Origin: Eubacteriales bacterium
GTDB lineage: Bacteria; Bacillota_A; Clostridia; Christensenellales; Aristaeellaceae
Assembly: GCA_029974855.1 (NCBI GenBank)
Contig: JARKQO010000548.1
Location: forward strand, 1-21,591
Length of the DNA: 21,591 nt
Reading direction: 5' to 3'
The notes beneath the pieces are model-generated. The model was not told the DNA's origin, ran no database searches, and saw only the letters and a program-made list of their open reading frames with translations. Of this stretch, positions 1 to 7,459 are shown one piece after another. The number at the start of each line of letters is the position of its first letter. Within the stretch, counting starts at the first letter, position 1. The position numbers and the translations under genes were made by a program.

Positions 1-45
1 ACGTGAAGGTCCGGGAGGCGTATGCGGGGACGTGACGGGGGGGGC

Positions 46-264
46 GGGGACGGGGGAACGGCCAGAGGCTCTGCCTCTGGACTCCGCCAGGCGCCGTCAG
101 CGAGTGTGGGCCCGGTGGGCCCTGCCGCGCAGCGGCAAGCGAGCGAGAGGCGGGGCTTGAGGCGAGCGGCCAAACGGCAGTGCAGGCCGCGATGACCGAA
201 AGGCCGGGAAGGCCCTGGACCCGCTCTTGAACCGCGTTTCACGCGGTTCAGGGGGAAGGCAAAG
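46..264. repeat. GC-rich modular hairpin repeat, copy A
   Basis: This gene-free stretch carries several hairpins. An 8-bp stem CCAGAGGC/GCCTCTGG with a 3-nt loop lies at 62-80, and a 10-bp stem TGAACCGCGT/ACGCGGTTCA with loop TTC lies at 228-250. The segment 213-258 (CCCTGGACCCGCTCTTGA followed by the stem and GGGGGAAGG) matches copy B at 12221-12265, and its first 18 bases recur inverted in copy C at 12331-12358. The lead-in GGGGACGGGGG also precedes copy B. Stem bases differ between copies but pairing is kept. The middle part (about 90-210) is GC-rich and is not shared with the other two copies. No coding capacity is seen. I infer a dispersed intergenic REP-like element; its function is unknown. 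Confidence 0.6.
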
Positions 265-278
265 ATTTTATGGCAATT

Positions 279-313
279 GCAAAAGGCCAGCGCCCGTGGT
301 GCCGGCCTTTTGC
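279..313 (-). terminator. Intrinsic terminator of the XRE regulator
   Basis: A 10-bp perfect stem GCAAAAGGCC (279-288) pairs with GGCCTTTTGC (304-313). After one mismatch, two more GC pairs extend it. It starts one base beyond the stop codon of the minus-strand regulator. Read on the minus strand, the descending arm ends in TTTTGCAATT, a weak U-tract. Confidence 0.6.
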
Positions 314-553
314 TTACGGTTCCAAATGGCTTTCCTCAAAAAGAGGGGATTGGAAGAAGGCGGGAAGGCCGATCCCTAACCCCTGGCACAGTTCATGAAG
401 GATGCGCAGCTTCACGGAATCATAGGAGCAGTGAACGATGTTTGCGATGGTGGATTTGGGTACGCCGCTGTTTTGGTAAAGCTGGTACTGGGTCATATTC
501 CTTTGTTCCAGCAATTCCAAAAGCCGTTGGCTGACGGCTTCATTCAGCTTCAT
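314..553 (-). CDS. Small XRE/Cro-type HTH transcriptional regulator
   Basis: This 79-residue protein is essentially one Cro/C1-type helix-turn-helix domain. The recognisable part runs from about residue 8 to 65: RLLELLEQRNMTQYQLYQNS is followed by GVPKSTIANIV, the second and recognition helices, and then a hydrophobic RILHELCQGLGI helix. There is no sensor or dimerisation domain, as in many short chromosomal regulators that control their own or a neighbouring promoter. The ATG at 553 has only a weak GGTGAT-like ribosome site. Upstream there is a TATACT -10 box nested in inverted repeats (577-634), which suggests autoregulation. No cognate toxin or phage gene is adjacent, so its target is unknown. 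The assignment to the HTH family is firm; the regulon is not inferable. Confidence 0.85.
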   Translation of the reverse strand: MKLNEAVSQRLLELLEQRNMTQYQLYQNSGVPKSTIANIVHCSYDSVKLRILHELCQGLGIGLPAFFQSPLFEESHLEP

Positions 554-576
554 CTTTCATCACCGCTCATCCACGT

Positions 577-634
577 TATTGCATCATCAGTATAGGACTT
601 GCCTTTTATGCAATAGTACCTGTGGCTGTACTAT
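577..634 (-). promoter_or_regulatory. Candidate XRE promoter and operators
   Basis: On the minus strand a TATACT -10 box lies at 594-589, about 36 bases upstream of the XRE start. It sits inside an 8-bp inverted repeat TATTGCAT (577-584) / ATGCAATA (608-615), with arms 31 bp apart. A second inverted repeat, ATAGTAC (613-619) / GTACTAT (628-634), overlaps where the -35 box should be. The -35 itself is poor. I infer operators for the XRE regulator. Confidence 0.4.
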
Positions 635-708
635 CGTTTCTTTGTACTGATTCTACCGTTGTCAGGTTGTGAAAGGAGGATTCGGACTGTGGAAGCGGAA
701 CCCGCCTT

Positions 709-1083
709 TTACTTGAACCGCGCGAAATGGTAGGCCTCCTTGACCCAGGCCATCAGCTCGTCATCCACATCCTCCGGGGCTTCCAGGATCACGTGGTGGG
801 TCCAGCGGCGGGGGTAGGGTTCCACGGCCTGCCAAATACGGGGATGCTCCAGGCGGTGGCTGAGGCCGAAGGTGAGGATCAGGCAGGCCCGGGGCCGGGC
901 CTTGCGGGAAAAGCGGGGCAAGGAGGCATAGGCAAAGCCGTGCTTGCTGGAGAAGCTGATCTGGGTTTTGTGGACCTTGACGGACACTTCGGGAAGCTCC
1001 CGGAGGATGCGCTCTTCCAAGGCCTGGTACAAAAGAAGGGCCTGGGGCTCCCCTTGGAAAAAAGCCAGGATATCTCCGGTCAT
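709..1083 (-). CDS. DUF5655-like protein
   Basis: This is a 124-residue cytoplasmic protein without signal peptide or membrane segment. I recognise the DUF5655 pattern: an N-terminal LYQALEERILRELPEVSVKV segment, the KTQISFSSKHGFAYASLP strand pair, a middle LILTFGLSHRLEHPR strand, and the C-terminal PYPRRWTHHVILEAPEDVDDEL region. The family's function is not established; some members are annotated as putative transport or nucleotide-related proteins without proof. I chose the ATG at 1083 because GGGAGG lies 8 bases upstream. An in-frame ATG at 1134 would add 17 residues but has no good ribosome site. It ends close to the XRE promoter region and is probably monocistronic. Family recognition is moderate to good; function is unknown. 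Confidence 0.75.
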   Translation of the reverse strand: MTGDILAFFQGEPQALLLYQALEERILRELPEVSVKVHKTQISFSSKHGFAYASLPRFSRKARPRACLILTFGLSHRLEHPRIWQAVEPYPRRWTHHVILEAPEDVDDELMAWVKEAYHFARFK

Positions 1084-1304
1084 GAGCTCTGCCTCCCAGC
1101 GCATTGGCGCGTCAGCGTGCCAGATTGATTCCATTGTACCATGCCCCGGCGGGCTCCGCCAGGGGCTTCACCAGGAGGGCTCCAAATCGGCTCCCAAGGC
1201 CGGCCTCCCCTGGGTCGCCGGGGGAAAGGCCGGGCTCGGCAACCGGGCTTTTCCCGGTCCGGGCCGCATATGCTGTGCTAAAAGCGCGGCAGGAGGGACG
1301 GCCC

Positions 1305-2537
1305 ATGTCCACACAGCCCATGAAACGGCAATATATCATGCTCAAGCCCATGGTTCTGGGGGCCTCGGGCTTTGCCCGCCTCCAGGTGGAGGGGGGCGGG
1401 TTGCTGATGCAGCTCACCGGAAAGAACCTGAGCCCCCATGCCAAGAGTATTCGCGTGTTCCTGTACGCCGGGGAAGGGGCGGTGCAGGAGCTGGGCAACG
1501 CCCGGGTGAACCCCCAGGGCCAGGCCACGATGCTGGCGGAGGTGGCCCTTCGGCAGGGAGGCTTGGCCCCCTCCAGACTCCAGGCGGTGCTGGTCACCTC
1601 CGACGATCCCAAGCCTTTGCCCCTGTTCATCGGCCTCTGCGTGGCCCAGAGCGCCGGGAGCCTCCTGGACGCCCGGAACGCTTTGCTGGCCCTATGCGCC
1701 AAGCTGGAAGCGGACGCAGCGGCTCGGCCCCGTGCGGCGCTGGAGGGAGACGCGGCCGCCCGCTCCCGGGGGGCTGCGGAAGGGGAGGGGGGGGCCCGCC
1801 CCCGGGGGGCGGAGGCAAAGCCGCAGCCAGGGGAAGGCCAGGGACCGGGGCCCAGGGAACCGGAGGGTTCCCAAGAGGCGGAACCGGAGGAGCCAAAAGC
1901 TTCCAAGCTGCGGAAGGCCCCCAGCTCCGCCGCCCGCTTCGCCCTGCGCACCTCCTCCGCCATGCCCAGGGACTTTCCCCCCCAGGAGGTATTCCTGTCC
2001 GCCGTGGACCCCTCCATCTATGTGGAGGCGGACGTGTACGCCACCCGGCCTCCCAAGGGGAGGGGGATGCGGCTCTCCCAGGGCTCCCCGGAGCCCTCTC
2101 TACTTCAGGATGGGGAGGACCTTCAGGCGGCGGCCCTCACGGGCCCGGCGGAGCCCTCCCTGGAGGAGGATGCCCTCCGGCAAAACCTCTTTCCCCAGCC
2201 CCATACCCCGGGGGCCCGGCCTGTGGATACCCTCCGGCCCGTGCGTTGGCCCCTCCAGTGGCGGCAGCTGGGCCCCTTCTTTGACCAATATCCGTCCTTC
2301 GCCCCCTTTGACATGCCCGGCTGGCGCTTTGTGCGGGTGCCCATGCACAGAGGCGGCAGCTTTGTGGTGGGCCGGATGTGCCAGGAGGACCGGGTGCACC
2401 GGGTGCTCTATGCCTTGCCTGGGCAGCGGAACCAGCCGCCCCCTAAGGAGTTTGCCCGCTACCGATGGCAGCAGGGCCAGGACGGCCAAGGCTATTGGGC
2501 TCTGTGGCAGCAGGTGAAAGCCGCGCCCCAGGGCTGA
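1305..2537 (+). CDS. Unknown two-domain protein with low-complexity linker
   Basis: The ATG at 1305 has AGGAGG 8 bases upstream, giving 410 residues; an in-frame ATG further upstream (1104) lacks this. Residues 1-133 form a compact N-terminal domain (LKPMVLGASGFARLQ, then a strand-rich part and IGLCVAQSAGSLLDARNALLALC). Residues about 134-205 are an Ala/Arg/Gly/Glu/Pro linker of very high GC. Residues about 320-405 form a second domain with FFDQYPSFAPFDMPGWRFVRV, VLYALPGQ and GQDGQGYWALWQ. The C-terminal part resembles in style the GYW-ending domains of some clostridial spore-associated proteins, but this is an impression and not an assignment. No signal peptide or membrane segment is seen. 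The gene converges with and overlaps the next minus-strand gene by 95 bases. I do not recognise its function. Confidence 0.75.
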   Translation: MSTQPMKRQYIMLKPMVLGASGFARLQVEGGGLLMQLTGKNLSPHAKSIRVFLYAGEGAVQELGNARVNPQGQATMLAEVALRQGGLAPSRLQAVLVTSDDPKPLPLFIGLCVAQSAGSLLDARNALLALCAKLEADAAARPRAALEGDAAARSRGAAEGEGGARPRGAEAKPQPGEGQGPGPREPEGSQEAEPEEPKASKLRKAPSSAARFALRTSSAMPRDFPPQEVFLSAVDPSIYVEADVYATRPPKGRGMRLSQGSPEPSLLQDGEDLQAAALTGPAEPSLEEDALRQNLFPQPHTPGARPVDTLRPVRWPLQWRQLGPFFDQYPSFAPFDMPGWRFVRVPMHRGGSFVVGRMCQEDRVHRVLYALPGQRNQPPPKEFARYRWQQGQDGQGYWALWQQVKAAPQG

Positions 2538-3306
2538 GGGCGCCTTGCATCTCCACCATGTTTTCCCAATAGCGCATGGGCATGTGGCTGCGGCGGCACA
2601 GGGGATTTTCCCGCTCCCGGATGGCGATGGTATCGTAAAACCGGGTCCAGAGAGCCTGGTAAAACAGCTCCTCCTGGGAGAAGGGGGGAAGCTGGAGTCC
2701 GTCCCAGGCCCGCAGCTCCCAGCAGCCCTGGGTATGGACCAACGCCGCCTGATGGGTGCGGTCATAGATGAGAAAGCTCTCCTGGCTGTAGCGGTCCGCG
2801 AAGTGGGGGGCCATCAGGGGCAGCACGAAGTTCTTGGGGCTGATGGCCGCCAGCAGCTTTCCCTGGTGGTCGGAGAAACGCACGAAGCCGCACAGCAGAT
2901 GAGCCTCCTGCCGCAGATGCCGCTCCGCCTTCATTAGAGGGGCTACCAAAGGGTCCGCCAGGGCCTCCGCGGCCGGGGCCCCCCGGGCGAAACCCAGGCG
3001 CAAAAACAGCAGCAAGGCCATTTCCTTCTGGTCCATAGGGGTCAAAAACACATGCTCGCAAAGCTCCAGGGCCCGAGGGGAAATCCTCCGGGCCACGGCT
3101 TCCCGTACCCCCAGGGCATTGGCCCGGTCCGTGGGGATGCGGCGGGGGGGCAGCAGGGACACCTGGGCCTCCTCCTGGGGCCGGATGGCGGCGGGCAGGA
3201 CCCTCTGGTACACGCAGGCGTGGACGCAGCAATAAAAGCCCGCCAAGGAGCCGTCGTAGAGGAACACTTCATCCACAGGGTCCATCAAAAGCTGGAAGCC
3301 AGGCAC
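2443..3306 (-). CDS. TIGR03915/DUF4130-family putative DNA repair protein
   Basis: This 287-residue protein matches the TIGR03915 family: DEVFLYDGSLAGFYCCVHACV at the start, a middle part with ICD-like FVRFSDHQGKLLAAISPKNFVLPLMAPHF, and the typical C-terminal NPLCRRSHMPMRYWENMVE. Family members occur almost always next to the radical SAM protein encoded just upstream here, and a role in DNA modification or repair has been proposed but not shown. The start is a GTG with a perfect GAGGAGG 7 bases upstream, inside the end of the radical SAM gene (22-base overlap). An ATG at 3285, forming a TGATG stop/start junction, is the alternative. The last 33 residues, after the usual family end, are encoded antisense to the 3' end of the neighbouring plus-strand gene. 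Confidence 0.9.
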   Translation of the reverse strand: MPGFQLLMDPVDEVFLYDGSLAGFYCCVHACVYQRVLPAAIRPQEEAQVSLLPPRRIPTDRANALGVREAVARRISPRALELCEHVFLTPMDQKEMALLLFLRLGFARGAPAAEALADPLVAPLMKAERHLRQEAHLLCGFVRFSDHQGKLLAAISPKNFVLPLMAPHFADRYSQESFLIYDRTHQAALVHTQGCWELRAWDGLQLPPFSQEELFYQALWTRFYDTIAIRERENPLCRRSHMPMRYWENMVEMQGALSPGARLSPAATEPNSLGRPGPAAIGSGQTP

Positions 3307-4613
3307 GACACCGCCTCCTCAAGGGCGTCCCCCCAGGGGGTCCCTGCCGGGAGGGCAGGCGCCTGGGGGTTGGGGCCAAACAGGCTCAGCTGTTCCACCC
3401 CGAACTGAAAGGCCTTGGGGTCCACCAAAGCCCGGATCACGCTTTCCCGGCCGAAGCGGGACACCCCAACGCCCCCGGACAGGGCGATGAAGTACTGGGC
3501 CCGCTTTAGCACCACCCCCAGGCGCTTCAGCCCCTCCAGGGTGAGGGGGCCCCCGGAGCGCCGGGCCGCCACGATCCGCTTGGCGCTCACCGGGCCGATG
3601 CCCGGCACCCGCAGCAAAGTTTCCAGGGGGGCCTTGTTCACGTCCACAGGGAAGCGGTCCATGTGGTTGATGGCCCAATTGCATTTGGGGTCCAGAAAGG
3701 GGTTGAAGTTGGGGGTCTCGGGGCTGAGGATTTCCTCCGCGTCAAACTGGTACTGCCGCATCAGAAAATCCGCCTGGTAAAGCCGGTGCTCCCGCAGCAG
3801 CGGGGGCTTGGTGGTGAGGGAGGGCAGCAAGGTGTCGGCGTTGGTGGGCACATAGGCGGAGTAAAAGACACGGCGGAGGCTGTACTTGCGGTACAGCCCA
3901 GAGGCCAGCCGCAGGATGTGGTAATCCGTCTCCGGGGACGCGCCGATGATCATCTGGGTGGACTGGCCTGCCGGGGCGAAACGGGGGGCGTGGCGGTAGA
4001 GGGTGAGAGCCCGCTGGTTCTCCGCCACCCCCTGGGCCACCTGGCCCATGGGGGCCAAAATGGCCTGCTTGGTTTTGTTGGGGGCCAGCCGTTGCAGGCT
4101 GTCCTCGCTGGGCAGCTCGATGTTGATGCTGAGCCGGTCCGCCAGCAGCCCCAGCCGCTCCACCAAGGCCGGGGAGGCCCCGGGGATGGTTTTAGCGTGG
4201 ATGTAGCCCCCAAAGCGGTGCTCGTGGCGCAGCAGCTCCAAAGCGCGGATCATCAGCTCCATGGTATGGTCCGGGGACCCCAGCACCCCGCTGGACAGAA
4301 ACAGCCCCTCGATGGAATTGCGGCGGTAGAACTGGAGGGTGATGTCCGCCAGCTCCCGGGGGGTGAAGGCGGCCCGGGGCACGTCGTTGGAGGAGCGGTT
4401 GACGCAGTAGCGGCAGTCGTAGGCGCACTGGTTGGACAGCAGCACCTTCAAAAGGGAAATGCAGCGGCCATCCGCGGCAAAGCTATGGCAGATGCCGCAG
4501 GCCACGGCGTTGCCCAGGCCCCCGGCTCCCTGCCGGTCCACCCCGGAGGAGGTGCAAGCCACGTCGTATTTGGCGCTATCCGCCAGGATGGTGAGCTTCT
4601 CCATCAGGTCCAC
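3285..4613 (-). CDS. Putative DNA modification/repair radical SAM protein (TIGR03916 family)
   Basis: This 442-residue protein begins MDLMEKLTILADSAKYD, the conserved family start. Cys63, Cys67 and Cys70 form the radical SAM CxxxCxxC motif (QCAYDCRYC) that binds the 4Fe-4S cluster and S-adenosylmethionine. Extra cysteines at 20, 39, 42 and 51 precede it. A helix-hairpin-helix DNA-binding motif, VPGIGPVSAKRIVAARR, lies at 336-352. This architecture points to radical chemistry on DNA or an associated factor; the reaction is unproven. The GTG at 4613 has GGGAGG 7 bases upstream and lies about 33 bases after the predicted transcription start. An in-frame ATG at 4664 lies upstream of the -10 box, so it is excluded. 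The gene is the first of a two-gene operon with the TIGR03915 partner. Confidence 0.92.
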   Translation of the reverse strand: MDLMEKLTILADSAKYDVACTSSGVDRQGAGGLGNAVACGICHSFAADGRCISLLKVLLSNQCAYDCRYCVNRSSNDVPRAAFTPRELADITLQFYRRNSIEGLFLSSGVLGSPDHTMELMIRALELLRHEHRFGGYIHAKTIPGASPALVERLGLLADRLSINIELPSEDSLQRLAPNKTKQAILAPMGQVAQGVAENQRALTLYRHAPRFAPAGQSTQMIIGASPETDYHILRLASGLYRKYSLRRVFYSAYVPTNADTLLPSLTTKPPLLREHRLYQADFLMRQYQFDAEEILSPETPNFNPFLDPKCNWAINHMDRFPVDVNKAPLETLLRVPGIGPVSAKRIVAARRSGGPLTLEGLKRLGVVLKRAQYFIALSGGVGVSRFGRESVIRALVDPKAFQFGVEQLSLFGPNPQAPALPAGTPWGDALEEAVSCLASSF

Positions 4614-4652
4614 AGGACCGCCTCCCAGCGTAAGGAACGTGTGTTCGCATAT

Positions 4653-4681
4653 ACTATAGCTCAAAATTCCGGTTTTGTAAA
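4653..4681 (-). promoter_or_regulatory. Sigma-A promoter of the radical SAM / TIGR03915 operon
   Basis: On the minus strand TTTACA (4681-4676) and TATAGT (4658-4653) are separated by exactly 17 bases. Each matches the vegetative consensus at five of six positions. The predicted start near 4646 gives a leader of about 33 bases to the GTG at 4613. Confidence 0.75.
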
Positions 4682-4798
4682 GAGGGTTTTGTAAGGAAGG
4701 CGGAGGGGAGCGGCAGACCGGCGGTTTGACCTGTGTTCTAACATTGTATTTCCTTGTGGCAGCCTCAGCCCGTGCCCCCGCAGCGCCGGAATCTGTAG

Positions 4799-4804
4799 TA
4801 TACT
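4799..4804 (+). promoter_or_regulatory. Candidate -10 box of the serine hydrolase gene
   Basis: TATACT lies 33 bases before the ATG at 4838 and is followed by a GGGGAGGG ribosome site. No convincing -35 box is found at the right distance, so the promoter is tentative. Confidence 0.35.
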
Positions 4805-4837
4805 GTCAGGGATTACGCATGATTTTGGGGAGGGCGC

Positions 4838-5968
4838 ATGGACAAAAGCAAGAGCGGGTTCAGGTTGTTTTTCATGGTGGTTGCCATCGTGGTTCTGGCG
4901 GTTTCGCTTTCCTCCTGTGACGCGCCGGTGGAGCCGGAGCCCCAGGGGGACTGGCCGGGCAAGGCGTGGAGAACCAGCGCGCCGGAGGAGCAGGGCATGG
5001 ATTCCGCCATCCTCTCCGACATGCTGCTTGCCATTGAACAGGGCGGGTATGACATCCACAGCGTCATGCTGATCCGAAACGGCTACCTGGCGTTGGGGGC
5101 CCATGACGCCCCTAACGGAGGGAACGCCCGGCAGGATATTTACTCCTGCACCAAAAGCGTGACCTCTGCGCTGCTGGGCATCGCGCTGGAGGAAGGGCAT
5201 CTTCAGGGCCTGGATTCCACGCTGGGCGGTTATTTCCAGATTTCCGACCCCGCCAGGGCGGGGATCACCCTGCGGGAGCTTGCCACCATGTCCGCGGGCT
5301 TCCCGGGGCTGGAGACGCTGCGGAGCTTTGAGATCCCGGAAAAGCAGGACGCGCTTCAGTTTATCCTCAGCCTGCCGGCAGGGGAAAAGGGCAGCTTCGT
5401 GTACAACAACGCCTGCCCGCACCTGGCCTCAACGCTGATCAGCAGGGCCACCGGCGTCAAAACCCGGGAGTACGCCCAGGAAAAGCTTTTCAAGAAGCTG
5501 GGCATCGATGGCCGCGACTGGCTGGCGGACCGGGCGGGCGTTCAGGTGGGCGGCTCCGGGCTCAAGCTGACCCCCTTTGAAATGTCCAAATTGGGATACC
5601 TGTATCTGAGAGGGGGCGCCTGGGACGGCCAGCAGCTTGTGCCGCAAAAATGGGTGGAGGAATCCACAGCCAGGCAGATGGATACTCCGGACATGAACGA
5701 CGCGGAGAAATACGGCTATGGCTATTTCTGGTGGATCAACGGGTTCGGCGGGTATTCGGCCCACGGCGCGGGCGGCCAGTACCTCTTCGTGGTGCCGGAA
5801 CTTGATCTGGTGGCGGTATTCACCTCCAGCCTTGACGACGCGGACTTTGCGGCGCCCTACCGGCTGATGGAGCAATATGCGGTGCCCGCGTGCCAATCCA
5901 AAGAACCGCTGCCGCGCAACGCCGATGCCGAAAAGAAATTGCGGGACGCCATCAAGGCTTTCCGGTAG
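4838..5968 (+). CDS. Lipoprotein serine hydrolase of the beta-lactamase / class C PBP family
   Basis: This 376-residue protein has a signal sequence with a hydrophobic core at 9-23 and a lipobox LSSC with Cys27, so it should be a lipoprotein on the outer face of the membrane. The serine beta-lactamase fold (PF00144 type) is shown by SxxK at Ser103-Lys106, YNN at 189-191 and HGAGG at 309-313, the usual nucleophile, general-base and KTG-equivalent sites. Its close relatives include EstB-like esterases, D-amino peptidases and 6-aminohexanoate-dimer-like hydrolases; the true substrate is unknown. The DIYSCTKSVTSALLG block is typical of the non-penicillinase branch. The gene appears monocistronic and converges with the secreted unknown gene across a shared hairpin. 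Family confidence is high; resistance to beta-lactams should not be assumed. Confidence 0.88.
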   Translation: MDKSKSGFRLFFMVVAIVVLAVSLSSCDAPVEPEPQGDWPGKAWRTSAPEEQGMDSAILSDMLLAIEQGGYDIHSVMLIRNGYLALGAHDAPNGGNARQDIYSCTKSVTSALLGIALEEGHLQGLDSTLGGYFQISDPARAGITLRELATMSAGFPGLETLRSFEIPEKQDALQFILSLPAGEKGSFVYNNACPHLASTLISRATGVKTREYAQEKLFKKLGIDGRDWLADRAGVQVGGSGLKLTPFEMSKLGYLYLRGGAWDGQQLVPQKWVEESTARQMDTPDMNDAEKYGYGYFWWINGFGGYSAHGAGGQYLFVVPELDLVAVFTSSLDDADFAAPYRLMEQYAVPACQSKEPLPRNADAEKKLRDAIKAFR

Positions 5969-5996
5969 GGACGGAGGCGTTTTTGGGACACGCAAA

Positions 5997-6022
5997 GGGG
6001 GCAAGACGCGGGTCTTGCCCCC
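5997..6022. terminator. Bidirectional hairpin between convergent genes
   Basis: An 11-bp perfect stem GGGGGCAAGAC / GTCTTGCCCCC with a 4-base loop lies between the serine hydrolase stop (5968) and the stop of the minus-strand gene (6075). T-tracts are short on both sides (TTT on the minus strand). Confidence 0.6.
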
Positions 6023-6074
6023 TGTAGATGCTGGCTCAGATGTCAGACCGGACCGGCAACCGGCTGGACCGGGT

Positions 6075-7151
6075 TCAGGGCGTGCCCCACAGGCTATCCT
6101 GGGGCTCCGCCTGAGGCAGGGCCGCCGAGGGGTCCTGGAACTCCTGGGAGTCTCCCCCCAGATCCTCCGGGTCTTCGGTGGGCTGGTCCACGAAGAACTG
6201 GAAGCCCTGGGCGGGGGCGTCCGGGGTCCAACGGGGGGTCAGGGAATCCTGCTCCGCCAGGTTCCGGCTCCACAGGGCCAGCTGCCATTGCAGCTGGGAA
6301 TCCGCCAGGTCGTAGGCCAAGGGGGGCAGCCCGGCGGAATCAAAGCTCAAGGTCATGGGCACATACAGCAGCGCCGTGCTGATCCCGGATATGTCGATCA
6401 GCTCCCCTGGGCCATAGGAGGGGGCGTTGAGCAGATGGGGATCGGCGGTGGTGATAGAGGCCACGTCCCCAATCAGGAACACCCGGCAGGAGAGGACCTC
6501 CACATTGGCGTTGGCCAGGAAGGCCAAATCCACCCGGAGGGAATCCCCCGTCAGGGAAACCGTGGCCTGGCCCACCAGAAAGCTGTTGCTGGCGCACAGG
6601 GAAAGGGTGGTGCTGCCCTGGAGCCGCAGCTGCTCAAGATCCAGCATGGTGCCCATGAGCCAATCCCCGGTGAGGGCGGGGTCGTAATCCCGCATCCGCA
6701 CGCCATAGGTGCAAGCGCTGTTTTGCTCCAGCCTGGGCTGGGTGTGCAAAAAGGGCATGGCAAAAACCCAGTCCCCCACGTACAAAGTGACCAGATAGGC
6801 CACGGTTTGGTTTCCCGCATAGGGCAGGTAGATGTCGCCGCTGTCAAAGGTGCCGCTGAGATAGTCGTAGTTCTTGTCAAAAATCAAGGTGCGGGTATCC
6901 ATCTGGGTGAGGGTCAGCCGCACCGGGGCGGCCAGCTCGCTGCTGTCGCTGATGAATTTGCGCACCCGCAGCCCTGCCGCCGCCGAGGACAGGGCCTGGT
7001 TGATATAGTCCATATCCTTCAGCCTGCTCATGTCCAGGCTGTCCACGTCGATCACAAAGCAGTCCTCCGCCCGGGCGGGAAGAGGCCCCGCCAGGACGGC
7101 GGCAAAGAGCGCCAACGCGGTAAAAACGGCCAGAAACCCTTTCTTTCCCAT
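6075..7151 (-). CDS. Secreted protein of unknown function
   Basis: The ATG at 7151 has AAGGAG 7 bases upstream, giving 358 residues. An ATG further upstream in frame lacks this. Residues 1-28 are a classical signal peptide (basic start, hydrophobic core, cleavage after ARA). The mature part is strand-rich with no membrane segment, and the last 45 residues are acidic and Pro/Gln/Asp-rich (PTEDPEDLGGDSQEF), so they are probably disordered. Several cysteines (in EDCF, NSACTY, SLCAS, LSCRV) could form disulfides outside the cell. I do not recognise a named domain. It is divergently transcribed from the peptidoglycan-binding protein gene across 308 bases, so the two could share cell-surface context, which is inference only. 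Confidence 0.75.
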   Translation of the reverse strand: MGKKGFLAVFTALALFAAVLAGPLPARAEDCFVIDVDSLDMSRLKDMDYINQALSSAAAGLRVRKFISDSSELAAPVRLTLTQMDTRTLIFDKNYDYLSGTFDSGDIYLPYAGNQTVAYLVTLYVGDWVFAMPFLHTQPRLEQNSACTYGVRMRDYDPALTGDWLMGTMLDLEQLRLQGSTTLSLCASNSFLVGQATVSLTGDSLRVDLAFLANANVEVLSCRVFLIGDVASITTADPHLLNAPSYGPGELIDISGISTALLYVPMTLSFDSAGLPPLAYDLADSQLQWQLALWSRNLAEQDSLTPRWTPDAPAQGFQFFVDQPTEDPEDLGGDSQEFQDPSAALPQAEPQDSLWGTP

Positions 7152-7327
7152 GAATTGACTCCTTATAGGCCCTGGGGCCCTACGCTTGAATAAGGATACA
7201 CCATTCAAACGGAATTTACCACCGGATCCATGCATTTTCCCAAAATGAACCCAAAGGTGGCGTTTGAGGATTCGTGCCGATGAAGGGAAGTTCCTGTCGA
7301 ATGGAAAGAGTTTTCCTTATTGTAACA

Positions 7328-7372
7328 TTTTAGAAACAAATGCTTTACTTTTTAGAAATTATTTGCTATACT
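7328..7372 (+). promoter_or_regulatory. Promoter of the peptidoglycan-binding protein with direct repeats
   Basis: TTTACT (7344-7349) and an extended TGCTATACT -10 (core 7367-7372) are spaced by 17 bases. The direct repeat TTTTAGAAA occurs at 7328-7336 and 7350-7358, exactly 22 bases apart and bracketing the -35 box. This arrangement suits a regulator bound to one face of the helix. The rest of the divergent gap 7152-7459 shows no convincing promoter for the minus-strand gene, only a TATCCT-like box near 7193-7198. Confidence 0.55.
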
Positions 7373-7459
7373 GGGCACGATTCACAGAGGATCCAAACAG
7401 AATCAACGCCCCGGGCCCTGGCGCGGCCTGGGAAGCTCCATTCAAAGGAGGGCCCGCCC

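Noticed and set aside
689..733. 14-residue peptide frame (GTG) preceded by AAGGAGG
   Set aside because: It is too short and overlaps the 3' end of the DUF5655 gene on the other strand; no downstream plus-strand gene exists for it to regulate nearby.
944..2284. Long plus-strand open frame in the DUF5655 / unknown-protein region
   Set aside because: It is a shadow frame: Gly/Pro/Arg-rich translation, no ribosome site, and it overlaps the better-supported frame starting at 1305. High GC removes stop codons from other frames.
4614..4664. Upstream ATG start for the radical SAM gene
   Set aside because: It lies upstream of the predicted -10 box and has no ribosome site, while GTG 4613 has GGGAGG at 7 bases and gives the conserved family start.
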